From the NCBI RefSeq assembly GCF_904849725.1, contig NC_058521.1, positions 144,860,744-144,924,743 of the forward strand: a stretch of 64,000 nt of DNA, read 5' to 3'. Within the stretch, counting starts at the first letter, position 1. Every line of letters begins with the position of its first letter. The notes under the pieces are model-generated. The model saw nothing but the letters and a program-made list of their open reading frames with translations, was not told where the DNA came from and searched no databases. Positions 36,388 through 46,792 of this stretch are shown here, piece after piece. Origin of the DNA: Hordeum vulgare subsp. vulgare. Its lineage: Eukaryota > Streptophyta > Magnoliopsida > Poales > Poaceae. Both the position numbers and the translations under genes were made by a program.

Positions 36388-36392
36388 TGCAC
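36388..36392. repeat. Target-site duplication TGCAC of element C (left)
   Basis: TGCAC before the LTR of C, repeated at 46169-46173. It is native sequence of the B LTR end (TGCACTTACA). Confidence 0.95.
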
Positions 36393-37969
36393 TTATACGT
36401 CTCCAACGTATCTACTTTTCCGAACTCGTTTGCCCTTATTTTGGACTCTAACTTGCATGATTTGAATGGAACTAACCCGGACTAACGCTGTTTTTAGCAA
36501 AATTGCCATGGTGTTGTTTTTGTGCAGAAATAAAAGTTCTCGGAATGTCCTGAAAATTTACAGAGAATTTTTATAGAATAAAGGAAAAATACCTGCGCAA
36601 AGATCCCCGGAGGGGGCGTGCTGGTGGGCCACAAGCCCACAGGCCGCGGCCACCCCCCTAGGCCGCACCGTGAGGGCTTGTGGGGCCCACGTGGCACCAC
36701 CGCCCCTAAACTCAGCTCTATATCTTCCGTCTCGCCCGGGAAAAAAATCAGAGAGAAGGTTTCATCGCATTTTACGATACGAAGGCGCCGCCACCTCCTG
36801 TTCTTCATCTGGAGGGCAGATCTGGAGTCCGTTCTGGGCTCCAGAGAGGGGAAATCATTGCCATCGTCATCATCAACCTTCCTCCATCGACAATTCCATG
36901 ATGCTCTTCACTGTTCGTGAGTAATCTCATCGTAGGCTTGCTGGACGGTGATGAGTTGGATGAGATCTATCATGTAATCGAGTTAGTTTTGACGGGGATT
37001 GATCCCTAGTATCCACTATGTTCTAGATTGATGTTGCTACTACTTTGCCATGCTTAATGCTTGTCACTAGGGCCCGAGTGCCATGATTTCAGATCTGAAC
37101 CTATTATTTTGTCGCCAATATATGTGTGTTTTAGATCCTATCTTGCAAGTTGTAGTCACCTACTATGTGTTATGACCCGACAACCCCGGAGTGACAATAG
37201 CCGGAACCACTCCCGGAGATAACCATAGTATGAGGAGTTCATGTATTCACCACGTGTTAATGCGTTGGTCCGGTTCTTTATTAAAAGGAGAACCTTAATA
37301 TCCCATAGTTTCCACTAGGACCCCGCTGCCACGGGAGGGATGGACAATAGATGTCATGCAAGTTCTTTTCCCTAAGCACGTATGACTACTTACGGAATAC
37401 ATGCATACATTAGATTGACGAACGGGAGCTAGTTACTTATCTCTCCGTGTTATAGTTGTTACATGATGAATCACATCCATCACACTCGTCCATCACCGAT
37501 CCACTATCTACGAGTCTTTTACTACTGGTCCTTGCTACGTTACTTTGTCCAGGCTTGTCCCTAGCTACAAAAGGGATTGGGCCACTTTGTTACTCTGTTG
37601 CTACTGCTGTTACTCTGCTGCTACTGTTGTTCCTTGCTACTTCGCTGTTACTTGTTGCAAGACTTTTTCGGCACCGTTGTCGGGAAAAAATAGCTCCCCG
37701 CCCACGCGCAACTTACTGGCGCCATCGATACAACAGTTAGGAATAGTCTGCTGTCAACAGGTCTGTTTCTATCACCGTTGCTATCATACTACTTTGCTAC
37801 TGATACTTTGCTTGCAGACACTAATCTTTCAGGTGCGGTTGAATATGACAAACTCAGCGTCTAATACTTGAGAATATTCTTTCGTTTCCCCTTGAGGCGA
37901 ATCAACAAATTTGGGTCGAATACTCTACCCTCGAAAACTGCTGCCATCCCCTACACTTGTGGGTTATCA
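36393..37969 (+). repeat. 5' LTR of element C
   Basis: Starts TTATACGTCTCC (TG of the terminus mutated to TT) and ends GGGTTATCA. A TATA-like CTATATC lies near 36718. ORFs of 60-110 codons inside it (for example 37456-37740) recur in the other LTR and are not genes. Confidence 0.93.
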
Positions 37970-37980
37970 AGACCTTTTTC

Positions 37981-37998
37981 TGGCGCCGTTGCCGGGGA
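37981..37998 (+). other. Primer-binding site of element C
   Basis: TGGCGCCGTTGCCGGGGA, eleven bases after the LTR end. This is the Athila-group site, attributed to Asp-tRNA. Confidence 0.85.
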
Positions 37999-38048
37999 AG
38001 CACAACTATATTCTCTGAGTCACTTGGGATTTTCGTCTGCTGGTCACT

Positions 38049-40840
38049 ATGAGGAATCCGAAAGATCCAAGAACTAAAATCTTGCCTTCCACTACGAGGA
38101 GAGGTAAGGAACTGCCATCTAGCTCTGCACTTGATTCACCCTCTGTTTTGAGAAAGTTTGCTACATCACCTCCTGCTAGAAATCTTGATATGTCGCTTGT
38201 GCTTGATGATGCTACTTCTGCTGTCCATGATGCTATGCTTGATACTATGCCTGATGATGCTATGCTTAATACTATGCCTAATGATGCTATGCTAGATACT
38301 ATGCGTGATGATGCTATGCTTGATACTATGCCTGGTATGCCTGATACTGCTTTGCCACTAGGTGCCCTTGATGCACAAATTGCTAGAGTTGCTCCTAGAC
38401 GTGATGATACTTCTGAAACTGCTGATACTATTGAAGTAGAACATGCTACTATGCCTAAATTGCCTCTTATACCTGAGCGTTATGTTATGGAGGGAGAGAT
38501 AGTTGAGGATTTTCTTGCGTGTAAGGATAGCTATGATGTTGAGAAATTACTGCGCAAGTGGAAATAAAAATCTCTGAACGCCAGGATGAAATACGACCCG
38601 AAGTTTGCTACTTCGCCTATCTTTGTGACCGATAAGGATTATGAATTCTCTGTCGACCCTGAGTTAATTACTCTGGTCGAATCTGATCCTTTTCATGGTT
38701 ATGAGTCTGAAACGGTTGTAGCCCATCTTACCAAACTGCACGATATAGCCACCCTATTCACTAGTGAGGAAAAGATCCGCCGCTACTATATCCTCAAGCT
38801 GTTTCCTTTCTCGCTAAAGGATGATGCTAATACCTGGTTCACTTCTCTTGCTCCTGGTTGTGTGCGTAGTCCCCAGGATATGGTCTACTACTTCTCTGAG
38901 AAATATTTCCCTGCCCATAAGAAGCAAGCTGCCTTGCAGGAAATATACAACTTTGCTCAAGCTGAGGAAGAGAGTCTCCTACAATTTGGGGGAGGCTCAT
39001 CCAGCTACTGAATGCTTTGCCTAATCACCCTCTTGAGAAGAATGAACTACCTTATATCTTCTATAATGGACTTACCGATGCTTCCAAAGACCACCTAGAT
39101 AGTTGTGTCGGTTGTGTTTTTAGGGAACAAACTGTAGAACAAGCTGAGATTCTACTGAATAACATCTTGTGCAATGAGAACGCTTGGACTATTCTCGAAC
39201 CACCTCCTAAGCCAACTCCGAAGAAAAGAGGCATTCTATTCCTTAGTCCTGTAGATATGCAAGAAGCCAAGAAATCTATGTGAGAGAAACGCATTAAATC
39301 TGAAGATGTCAAAAATCTACCACCTATCGAAGAGATCCATGGTCTCGATAACCCGATACAGGTAGTAGAAGTAAATTCTCTGCGTAGGTTTGATGAGAGT
39401 GATATTCCTTTTGATAAACCTGCTGGCTTATGCATGGATGATTTTGATAACTTTGTTGCCAAACAACAAAGTTTCAATGATTATGTTAGCAGACAATTGG
39501 AACAGAATGCTCGTATGCTTAGTCATTTAAGTGCTTGTGTGGACAGAAATGTCAATGATCTTAAGCTCCTGAGTAAACATGCCTCTATGGTTACTACTCA
39601 GGTAGAACAAGTACTTAAAGCTCAGAATGACTTGCTCAATGAGTTGAATGACAATACTGTCAGAGTCGTCACTAGAGGCGGTAGAATGACCTAGGAACCT
39701 TTGTATCCTAAGGGCCATCCGAAGAGAATTGAACAAGATTCTCAAGGAGTTAGCACTGATGCACCTAGTCATCCTAGAAAGAAGAAGAAAGATGATAGGA
39801 ACCTGCATGCTAGCAACCCTGTTGCTGCTACACCTGAGAGTCCAAACGATGCCTCTGTCTCTGATGCTGAAACACAATCTGGTGATGAACATGAGCCTAA
39901 TGATAATATCAATAGTGATGTTCATGTTGATGCTCAACCTAGCAGTGATAAGGATGTGGAGATTGAACCTATTGATCTTGATAACCCACAACCTAAGAAT
40001 AAGAGATACGATAAGATTGACTTCACTGCTAGGAAGCATGGTAAAGAAAGGGAACCATGGGTTCAGAAACCCATGCCCTTTCCTCCCAAACCATCCAAGA
40101 AAAAGGATGATGAGGATTTTGAGCGCTTTGTTGAAATGATGAGGCCTGTCTTTCTGCAAATGTGTTTGACAGATATGCTCAAAATTTCTCTGTATGCTAA
40201 GTACATGAAAGATATTGTGACTAATAAGAGGAGGATACGTGAGGTTGATATTTCCACCATGCTTGCTAATTATACCTTCAAGGGTGGAACTCCCAAGAAA
40301 CTAGGTGATCCCGGTGTGCCCACTATACCTTGCTCCATTAAAGGTAACTACGTTAGAACTGCGTTATGCGACCTTGGAGCCGGTGTTAGTGTTATGCCTC
40401 TCTCTCTCTTTTATCGTAGACTTGAACTGGATAAGTTGACACCCATTGAGATCTCTCTGCAAATGGCCGACAAATCAACTATTTTCCCTATCGGCATTTG
40501 CGAGGATGTGCCTGTTGTGTTTGCTAATGTCACTATCTTAACAGACTTTGTTATCTTGGATATTCCCGAGGATGATGCCATGGCGGTCATCCTCGGAAGA
40601 CCCTTTTTAAGCACTGCATGGGCTGTTATAGATTGCAACAAAGGCAATGTCACTTTCCATGTCAACGGTAATGAGCATACGGTGCACTTTCCAAAGAAAC
40701 AATATCGAGTACATTGCATCAATGCTATCGAAAAAACTTCATCGATTCTTATTGGGAGCTTTGAATGCCCTATTCCTCGTGTCAAGATGAAGTATGATTT
40801 GCTTGTTGGGGAGATACACATCCCCATTGAGGTGACCTAG
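38049..40840 (+). pseudogene. Element C gag-protease (broken)
   Basis: The first frame runs from ATG 38049 to 39011 with a stop at 38565-38567. A frameshift near 38990-39010 then leads into a frame running to 40840 with stops at 39281-39283 and 39692-39694. The N-terminus holds tandem repeats (DAMLDTMP). The retrotransposon gag domain follows at about 38700-39000 (LKLFPFSLKDDANTWF, SEKYFPAHKK), then gag C-terminal text (39017-39694). Last comes an Athila-type aspartic protease (CDLGAGVSVMPLSLF at about 40365, ILGRPFLSTAWAVID at about 40590) with the D-L-G-A active site normal for this group. Around 38540-38625 the +1 frame also reads gag-like (VEIKISERQDEIR), so two compensating shifts are possible there. 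After the protease no RT follows. Confidence 0.85.
38212..38345 (+). repeat. Tandem 24-27 bp repeat in gag N-terminus
   Basis: Four to five imperfect units of GATGATGCTATGCTTGATAC, coding DAMLDTMP-like octapeptides in frame. Probably variable in copy number. Confidence 0.75.
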
Positions 40841-41620
40841 TGGCTATTCGAAAATTCTCTATTCTCTTTTGCGATTCGAAAAGATTTGTCGAGGAGGCTT
40901 GATCAACCTCACTGACAGATTTCTTTCGATGACCATGAGATGGATGAATTGAGGAGTCACAAACCTCTGTTCCAAGCTTTCACCTTCGGTTGCTTAGAAG
41001 AAAAAATGATAGGTTTAGTTTAGTTTTCCCTGTTTTCTGTTTTAGCGTCCGGTAGAAAAGTATCCCAAAAATAAAAGTTCTGCGAACGTCCTCAAAATCA
41101 AGTATGATTTTTCTAGAATTTTTGAATTTTTTTGAGACAAAGAGCTTTTCTGGGGGCCACACGAGTGGGCCACAAGCCCTGACGGCACGGGGACCCCCTG
41201 GCCGCGCCACCCAGGCTAGTGGGGCCCATTGGCACCCCCTCCACTCCTTCTTGCTCTTCTCTCCTTCTCCTACCTCCATAAAAAATCGTTTCGCAGCTCA
41301 AACCCGTGTTCTTGCTCCTCTTGCTGGGATTTTCGGTCTCTTTTCTCAAATCACCGTTCTCCGAACTGTTTCGGGAAAATTATTCGTTGGTAAGTGACTC
41401 CTCAATTGGTCCAATTAGTTTTTGCTCTAGTGCCTTATACTCCGCGTATTTTTGCTGCCTTGGTGACCATGTTCTTGATCTTTGCATGCTAATTTTAGCT
41501 GGTCCCAAGTGGTTTTGATGCATAATATGGTCTCTAGGCACTTGTTGGAGTAGTTGCTACGAGTTTTGTTGAGCCTTGTTCACCTTTCCTTAGAATCACT
41601 GAAAATTTCAGAAAAGGAAG
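40841..41620 (+). other. Element C spacer with LTR-like internal segment
   Basis: From about 41060 to 41240 the sequence resembles part of the element's own LTR (36525-36705). Shared blocks, in the same order, are AATAAAAGTTCT, GTCCT.AAAAT, GGGCCACAAGCCC, GGCCGCG and GTGGGGCCCA..GGCACC. It is followed by a CT-rich stretch and CATAAAAAA (near 41278), and lies directly before the second ORF. It may serve as an internal promoter or leader, or be a relic of an LTR. Inference. Confidence 0.5.
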
Positions 41621-42625
41621 ATGTTCAGGAGAAACTTTCATGGTGGTTCCTCAAGCAAGAGAGGTCCCCGTCTTGCGATTCGGGAGCCTGATCCTTAGCA
41701 ACCAAGGGATGTGCAAGTACAACCATGTGAATGTCATTCTAATGAATTTATGATTAAGGCAGGTTCCAAAGATGAGTTTGATGCACTTATTCACAACGTC
41801 GGACTCGAAGAATTCATCTCCGATAAATGTGAACAGTATGTTGCTCTCACTGCCTCTTTTGTTCGTAGATTCAAATTTTCAGCTGGCCGTGAGACATCGG
41901 TACTATTTGATCTCTATGATAAATCGTATGCCATGGATTTAGAAGATTTCAATAGAATTTACAAAATACCTATTTGGGGTAGCCTCAATGATCCTCCTAA
42001 ATCTTCGGTTAGAGATTTTTGCTCTGGTATTACTATTGGAGAGACTAGAGACATTACACAAGCTACCATGGGGAGTATTCACTTTCCCTCCTTGCATTAT
42101 TTTGCCCTCTTCATAGGCAGATGCATTAATGGCAAGATTGAGCATTGTCACCTCTGCGCACCCGACCTTAGTATCCTTAAGAGCGCAGCGACGGGTGACA
42201 AAAGCTTCAACATGGGAGCTATAATAGCAAGGAGGCTGAATAAGAATGCTAATGAAGGGGATTTCTTTGGTGGGATCTATGCCACTCGCATAGCAAATTT
42301 TCTTGGAGCACCAATCCGCGAAGGAGATCCCCTGCTCCATACAACTTTCCTTGACCGCGTCGCTTTGACACACTACCAGTTCCTTGAGAGGGATGACGAA
42401 TCTCTCCTATACCATTTGATATTTAACCGACAGCGTGTTTTCCATATTACCCTTCCTGCTCCTGCCTTCTTTGACTTTCAGGTGAGACGGAGATATTACA
42501 TAACCAGAGGAGAGGCAGAGGAGTATGATAGGGAGGCAAAGGCTGCTCGTCTCCGTGAGACAACTATTCAGGCAGTGGCTGCAGCACTCCCGTATAACCC
42601 TCATTATGATTTTGGGTTTCGCTAG
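41621..42625 (+). pseudogene. Element C second ORF, unknown plant retroelement protein (one stop)
   Basis: One frame from ATG 41621 to 42625 (about 335 codons), broken only by a TAG at 41696-41698. The start MFRRNFHGGSSSKRG is basic. The body (SVLFDLYDKSYAMDLEDFNR, FCSGITIGETRDITQATMG, IHFPSLHYFALFIGRCINGK, IYATRIANFLGAPIREGD) is a globular, conserved-looking protein seen in many Triticeae Athila/Sabrina-like elements. The C-terminus is charged (TRGEAEEYDREAKAARL). It occupies the env position, but I see no signal peptide or membrane segment. Function unknown. Good preservation compared with gag suggests recent selection or a recent source. Confidence 0.8.
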
Positions 42626-44579
42626 GACCATCCTTGGGAGTAGACCAACTTAGGCCAAAAGCCTAAGCTTGGGGGAGTACGTGTTCTCACCGACTTTACA
42701 TTCTTGCTTATGCTTTCACTTTGTTAACCGGTGTTCACACTTTGCCACTGTATCATCCATGCTAGTTTATTTTCTTTTTCTCGTTTTCTTTTCGTGTGTC
42801 TGTCTAGTTTGAGAAAACCCAAAAAGATTTCTTTTTCTTCTTTTGCTTGTTGGGAGATTTCCCATGTAAATAGTTTTCTTTTTCTTTGGGTCAAGGTAGA
42901 AGATAATGGTTACAATGTTTAGTATCTCTCGCATCCATACCTGTTTAGCTGTTAAAGAGCCATATTACTTTGTCTTCTCCTTTGTGTTTGCCTGCAGATT
43001 CTAGCGTAATCCAATGCACGAGCACGCTTATTATTGTTCACATCGTTCGGTCGTGCAAGTGAAAGGCAGTAATGACAATATATGATGAAGTGATTGAGCA
43101 TGGAAAAGCTGGTATGAACTCGATCTATTTTGTTTTTGTAAATATGACTAGCTCATCATGCCTGATTCAGCTTTGTTGTGAGAGAAACAGTTTTGCAATG
43201 ACATCTTAGAGATCATAGTTGCTTATGCCATGCTTACTTAGCTAGGAGCTTATAATGGTTTGTCTTGGATGCCCACGTGAATGTTGAGATGACTATGATG
43301 TAGTATGATAGGATGGTATCCTCCTTTGAATGATTCAAGTGGCTTGACTTGGCGCATGTTCATGCATGTAGTTGAAACAAAATCAACATAGCCTCTATGA
43401 TGTTCATGTTCATGGTTATTTATGTCCTACTCATGCTTGCACTCAATGTTAGTTAATATCAATGCATTTTGATGACTGTTGTCGCTCTCTAGTTGGTCGC
43501 TTCCCAGTCTTTTGCTAGCCTTCACTTGTACTAAGAAGGAATACTGCTTGTGCATCCACTTCCATAAACCCAAAGTTGTTCCATGTGAGTCCACCATACC
43601 TACCTATGTGGGTATCTACCTGCCGTTCCAAGTAAATTTGCATGTGCCACTCTCTAAACCTTCAAGAAATAATCTGTTTTGCATGCCCGAACCGCTCATG
43701 TGGTGACAGGGGGCTATTGGTATCTTCCATGCTAGGCGTGTTATCCTCAATATGTGTTTATTCACTATCATTCACGAGAAAGGGGCCGGTAATTGGAATT
43801 ACCAGTTCCATGCTCAAATTGAAAAGATAATTGCAAACAAAACTCCCCCAGGATCGATGTTGGTATGGACGGTACCCGAGGATTCGGCTAGCCGTGGAGT
43901 GTGATTGATTGGTGGTGGGGGAGTCACAAATTTAATTTTTTGTTTGGGAACCGCCTATAGCATGTGTAGAATGGAAGATGTTCAGAACTCTTAGTCATTG
44001 CGTTGACAATGAAAGCATGCCACCCAAAATTATTATCTCTGTTTTCAAAGGTTGAGCTCTGGCACCTCTGCAAATCAATGCTTCCCTCTACGAAGGGCCT
44101 GTCTACTTATGTTCCTGTTGAGTCATCCTCCTCTTACAAAAGCACCAATTAGAGAGCACCTTTGTCGTTTTTATGCTTTGCTTTTAACTGTGTTGAGTAT
44201 GACTGTGACTGGATCTTCTTTGCCATGAGTTACAATGTTTAGTCAGCCCTTGTTCTTTGAAGGTGCTCTGCATTTATGTTTTGCAGTCTCAGAAAGAGCT
44301 AGCAAGATACCATCTATTTGTACTGCTTCATGTTGTTTTGATTGAAGTGTTGATGTTTGAGACTTATTATTGTTTGCTCGCTAGTTGATTATGCCATTGA
44401 TATGAGTTTACCGTGAGACCTAGATGTCATTTACTTATGTAGTTTGCTTGTGATCTTGCTGAAATTCTGGTTATGAGTTAGACATAGTTACAACCACAAC
44501 ATCAAAAAGAGTTCGTCAAAGTTTTTCTTTTGTCTCTCTCAGTTTGTCAACTGAGTTTCTTGAGGACAAGCAAGGCTTT
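42626..44579 (+). other. Element C 3' non-coding region
   Basis: About 1.95 kb without a credible ORF. It begins shortly after the second ORF with an internal copy of the polypurine tract (42665-42678) and ends at the functional one (44580-44593). Pyrimidine-rich TTTCTTTTTC runs occur at 42770-42890. Confidence 0.6.
42665..42678 (+). other. Internal polypurine-tract copy
   Basis: AAGCTTGGGGGAGT, identical to the 3' tract at 44580-44593, 40 bases after the ORF stop. Confidence 0.65.
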
Positions 44580-44593
44580 AAGCTTGGGGGAGT
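44580..44593 (+). other. 3' polypurine tract of element C
   Basis: AAGCTTGGGGGAGT abutting the 3' LTR start TGATACG at 44594. Confidence 0.85.
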
Positions 44594-46168
44594 TGATACG
44601 TCTCCAACGTATCTACTTTTCCAAACTCTTTTGCCCTTGTTTTGGACTCTAACTTGCATGATTTGAATGGAACTAACCCGGACTAACGTTGTTTTCAGCA
44701 GAATTGCCATGGTGTTGTTTTTGTGCAGAAATAGAAGTTCTCGGAATGTCCTGAAAATTTATGGAGAATTTTTCTGGAATAAAAGAAAAATACATGCGCA
44801 AAGATCCACCAGAGGGGGCGTGCCAGTGGGCCACAAGCCCCTAGGCCGCGGCCACCCCCTAGGCCGCGCCGTGAGGGCTTGTGGGGCCCACGTGGTACAA
44901 CCGCCCCCAAACTCAGCTCTATATCTTCTGTCTCGCCGAAAAAAAATCAGAGGGAAGGTTTCATCGCGTTTTACGATATGAAGGCACCGCCACCTCCTGT
45001 TCTTCATTTGGAGGGCAGATCTGGAGTGTGTTCTAGGCTCCGGAGAGGGGAAATCATCGCCATAGTCATCATCAACCTTCCTCCATCGACAATTCCATGA
45101 TGCTCTTCACCATTCGTGAGTAATCTCATCATAGGCTTGCTGGACGGTGATGAGTTGGATGAGATCTATCATGTAATCGAGTTAGTTTTGACGGGGATTG
45201 ATCCCTAGTATCCACTATGTTCTAGATTGATGTTGCTAGTACTTTGCCATGCTTAATGCTTGTCACTAGGGTCTGAGTGCCATGATTTCAGATCTGAACC
45301 TATTATGTTGTCGCCAATATATGTGTGTTTTAGATCCTATCTTGCAAGTTGTAGTCACCTACTATGTGTTATGACCCGACAACCCCGGAGTGACAATAGC
45401 CGGAACCACTCCCGGAGATGACCATAGTATGAGGAGTTCATGTATTCACCACGTGTTAATGCGTTGGTCCAGTTCTTTATTAAAAGGAGAACCTTAATAT
45501 CCCGTAGTTTCCATTAGTACCCCGCTGCCATGGGAGGGATGGACAATAGATGTCATGGAAGTTCTTTTCCCTAAGCACGTATGACTACATATGGAATACA
45601 TGCATACATTAGATTGACGAACGGGAGCTAGTTACTTATCTCTCCGTGTTATAGCTGTTACATGATGAATTACATCCGTCACACTCATCCATCACAGATC
45701 CACTGCCTACGAGTCTTTCACTATTGGTCCTTGCTATGTTACTTTGTCCAGGCTTGTCCCTTGCTACAAAAGGGATTGGGCCACTTTGTTACTCTGTTGC
45801 TATTGCTGTTACTCTGCTGCTACTGCTGTTCCTTGCTACTTCGCTGTTACTTGTTGGAAGACTTTTTCGACACCGTTGTCGGGAAAGAATACTTCCCTGC
45901 CCACGTGCAACTTACTGGCGCCATCGATACAACAGTTAGGAATAGTCTGCCGTCAACAGTTCTATTTCTGACACCGTTGCTATCATACTACTTTGCTACT
46001 GATACATTGCTTGCAGACACTAACCTTTCAGGTGTGGTTGAATCTGACAAACTCAGCTGCTAATACTTGAGAATATTCTTTTGTTTCCCCTTGAGGCGAA
46101 TCAACAAATTTGGGTTGAATACTCTACCGTCGAAAACTGTTGCGATCCCCTACACTTGTGGGTTATCA
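44594..46168 (+). repeat. 3' LTR of element C
   Basis: 1,575 bp, TGATACGTCTCC to GGGTTATCA, both termini intact. Confidence 0.93.
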
Positions 46169-46178
46169 TGCACTTACA
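46169..46178. repeat. TGCAC duplication (right) and the last five bases of element B 5' LTR
   Basis: TGCAC (46169-46173) repeats 36388-36392. TTACA (46174-46178) completes the B LTR. TTTAT (46179-46183) is the right copy of B's own duplication. Confidence 0.92.
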
Positions 46179-46792
46179 TTTATAAACTCTCGAAGAAAAC
46201 TATTAAACCACAATCATTTTTTCAAATTTGTGAACAATGTTTGAAGCAGGAACAATTTTTGAAAATAGAGGCCCAGTGAGGCGCGCCGAGTCGCGTGTTG
46301 AACTTGGGCCTAACCAGCCGGCCCAGCATTTCATACCAGTATAAAAGGAAATCCGCCGGTACTTAGACATGAGTGGCTCTGTAGTGCGGTGCCGAGGGCG
46401 CCGCCCCAGAGGTCGCGAGTTCGAACCCCGCCAATGCCTAGTTTTATTTCATGTTTTTGATTGTTCCATTCGATGGAAACTTCTAGAAGAGTCCTTTTGT
46501 GTGTTGAAAATTTTCTAACGACAAAAAAATCTTTCATAGAAATTATTTTTCCACAATAATTTACGTTTATGTGATTATGTATAAAGCAAAGGGCTTTTCT
46601 GCAAAAAAACATGCCACGTGGGCACCTGACGAGGCACAGCCGATCAGATACACCGCCAATACGTATAAACCCTGGTTTTAGTCCTTTTTTCAACATATCG
46701 CCCCAAACATGATACTGACCCAGAAAAATTATTAATCTTGATACCAATCTCCTTCCAATGCCTCAATTGTGCTAACTTGATGCAATTTACTC
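46179..46792. mobile_element. Right part of the TIR element, including right TIR
   Basis: Continues the AT-rich interior (46179-46265), then a GC-rich tRNA-like part (46360-46440), then the inverted repeat (about 46545-46792) paired with 20581-20830. It is shorter than the left part (1.4 kb), which holds a Stowaway and extra AT repeats. Confidence 0.7.
46368..46432 (+). other. tRNA-like sequence in right arm (pol III boxes)
   Basis: GTGGCTCTGTAGTGCGG fits an A box, and GTCGCGAGTTCGAACCCC about 40 bases later contains a good B box (GTTCGAACC). Spacing is tRNA-like, but I cannot fold a full cloverleaf. Probably a tRNA pseudogene or tRNA-derived SINE head captured by the TIR element. Confidence 0.45.

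Larger units (their letters stand above)
34978..36392 (-). repeat. 5' LTR of element B, main part
   Basis: 1,415 bp from TGAAAGTGCG up to ...TTGTTGCAC. The last five bases (TTACA) lie at 46174-46178 after element C. The full LTR is then 1,420 bp, matching its 1,417-bp partner. The palindrome cluster lies at 35030-35075. Confidence 0.92.
36393..46168 (+). mobile_element. Athila-like non-autonomous Gypsy element C, complete with both LTRs
   Basis: LTRs of 1,577 and 1,575 bp, a TGCAC duplication, an Athila-type primer site TGGCGCCGTTGCCGGGGA and polypurine tract AAGCTTGGGGGAGT. The interior (6.6 kb) encodes gag-protease and a separate ORF but no RT, RNase H or integrase, so it must be moved by another Gypsy element. 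About twenty LTR differences in the first ~300 bases by eye, many of them C-to-T type, place it after B and before the Angela element at 4011. Confidence 0.93.
22014..46178 (-). mobile_element. Sirevirus-like Copia element B, nearly complete, carrying nested element C
   Basis: Two matching LTRs (22014-23430; 34978-36392 plus 46174-46178), a perfect TTTAT duplication, a canonical Met-tRNA primer site, gag, protease, integrase, RT and RNase H in Copia order, and a 5.6 kb region between RNase H and the 3' LTR. The unspliced element is about 14.4 kb without C. The extra 3' region, the coiled-coil Gag and the palindromic LTR repeats fit the Sirevirus lineage (in Triticeae, Maximus-like). About thirty LTR differences in the first ~290 bases by eye mean it is older than C, in agreement with the nesting. 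Confidence 0.9.
20581..46792. mobile_element. Mutator-like TIR element, arms split by nested elements B and C
   Basis: The left end GAGTAAATTGCACGAAGG at 20581 has its inverted partner ending TGCAATTTACTC at 46792. About 240 bases of each arm align well, including GGTATCAAGATT, TTTGGGGCGATA, AAAAGGACTAAAACC and GGTTTATACGTATTG. Looser similarity continues to about 450 bases. The arms were contiguous before element B inserted at 22014. Without B and C the element is about 2.05 kb. No transposase is visible, so it is non-autonomous. Long TIRs favour Mutator, but no clear 9-bp target duplication is seen at the ends. Confidence 0.7.

Noticed and set aside
37456..37871. Leucine-rich, membrane-protein-like ORFs, repeated at 45662-46063
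   Set aside because: They fall within both LTRs of element C in a CT-rich tract; no start context and no known domain.
38212..38345. CRISPR-like array
   Set aside because: Units are directly adjacent and coding, with no spacers; the genome is plant.
46368..46432. A functional tRNA gene
   Set aside because: A and B boxes are present but acceptor and anticodon stems cannot be drawn, and it lies inside a decayed TIR arm.
20581..46792. CACTA-type transposon
   Set aside because: The ends start GAGTAAATTG, not CACTA, and the inverted repeats are far longer than in CACTA elements.
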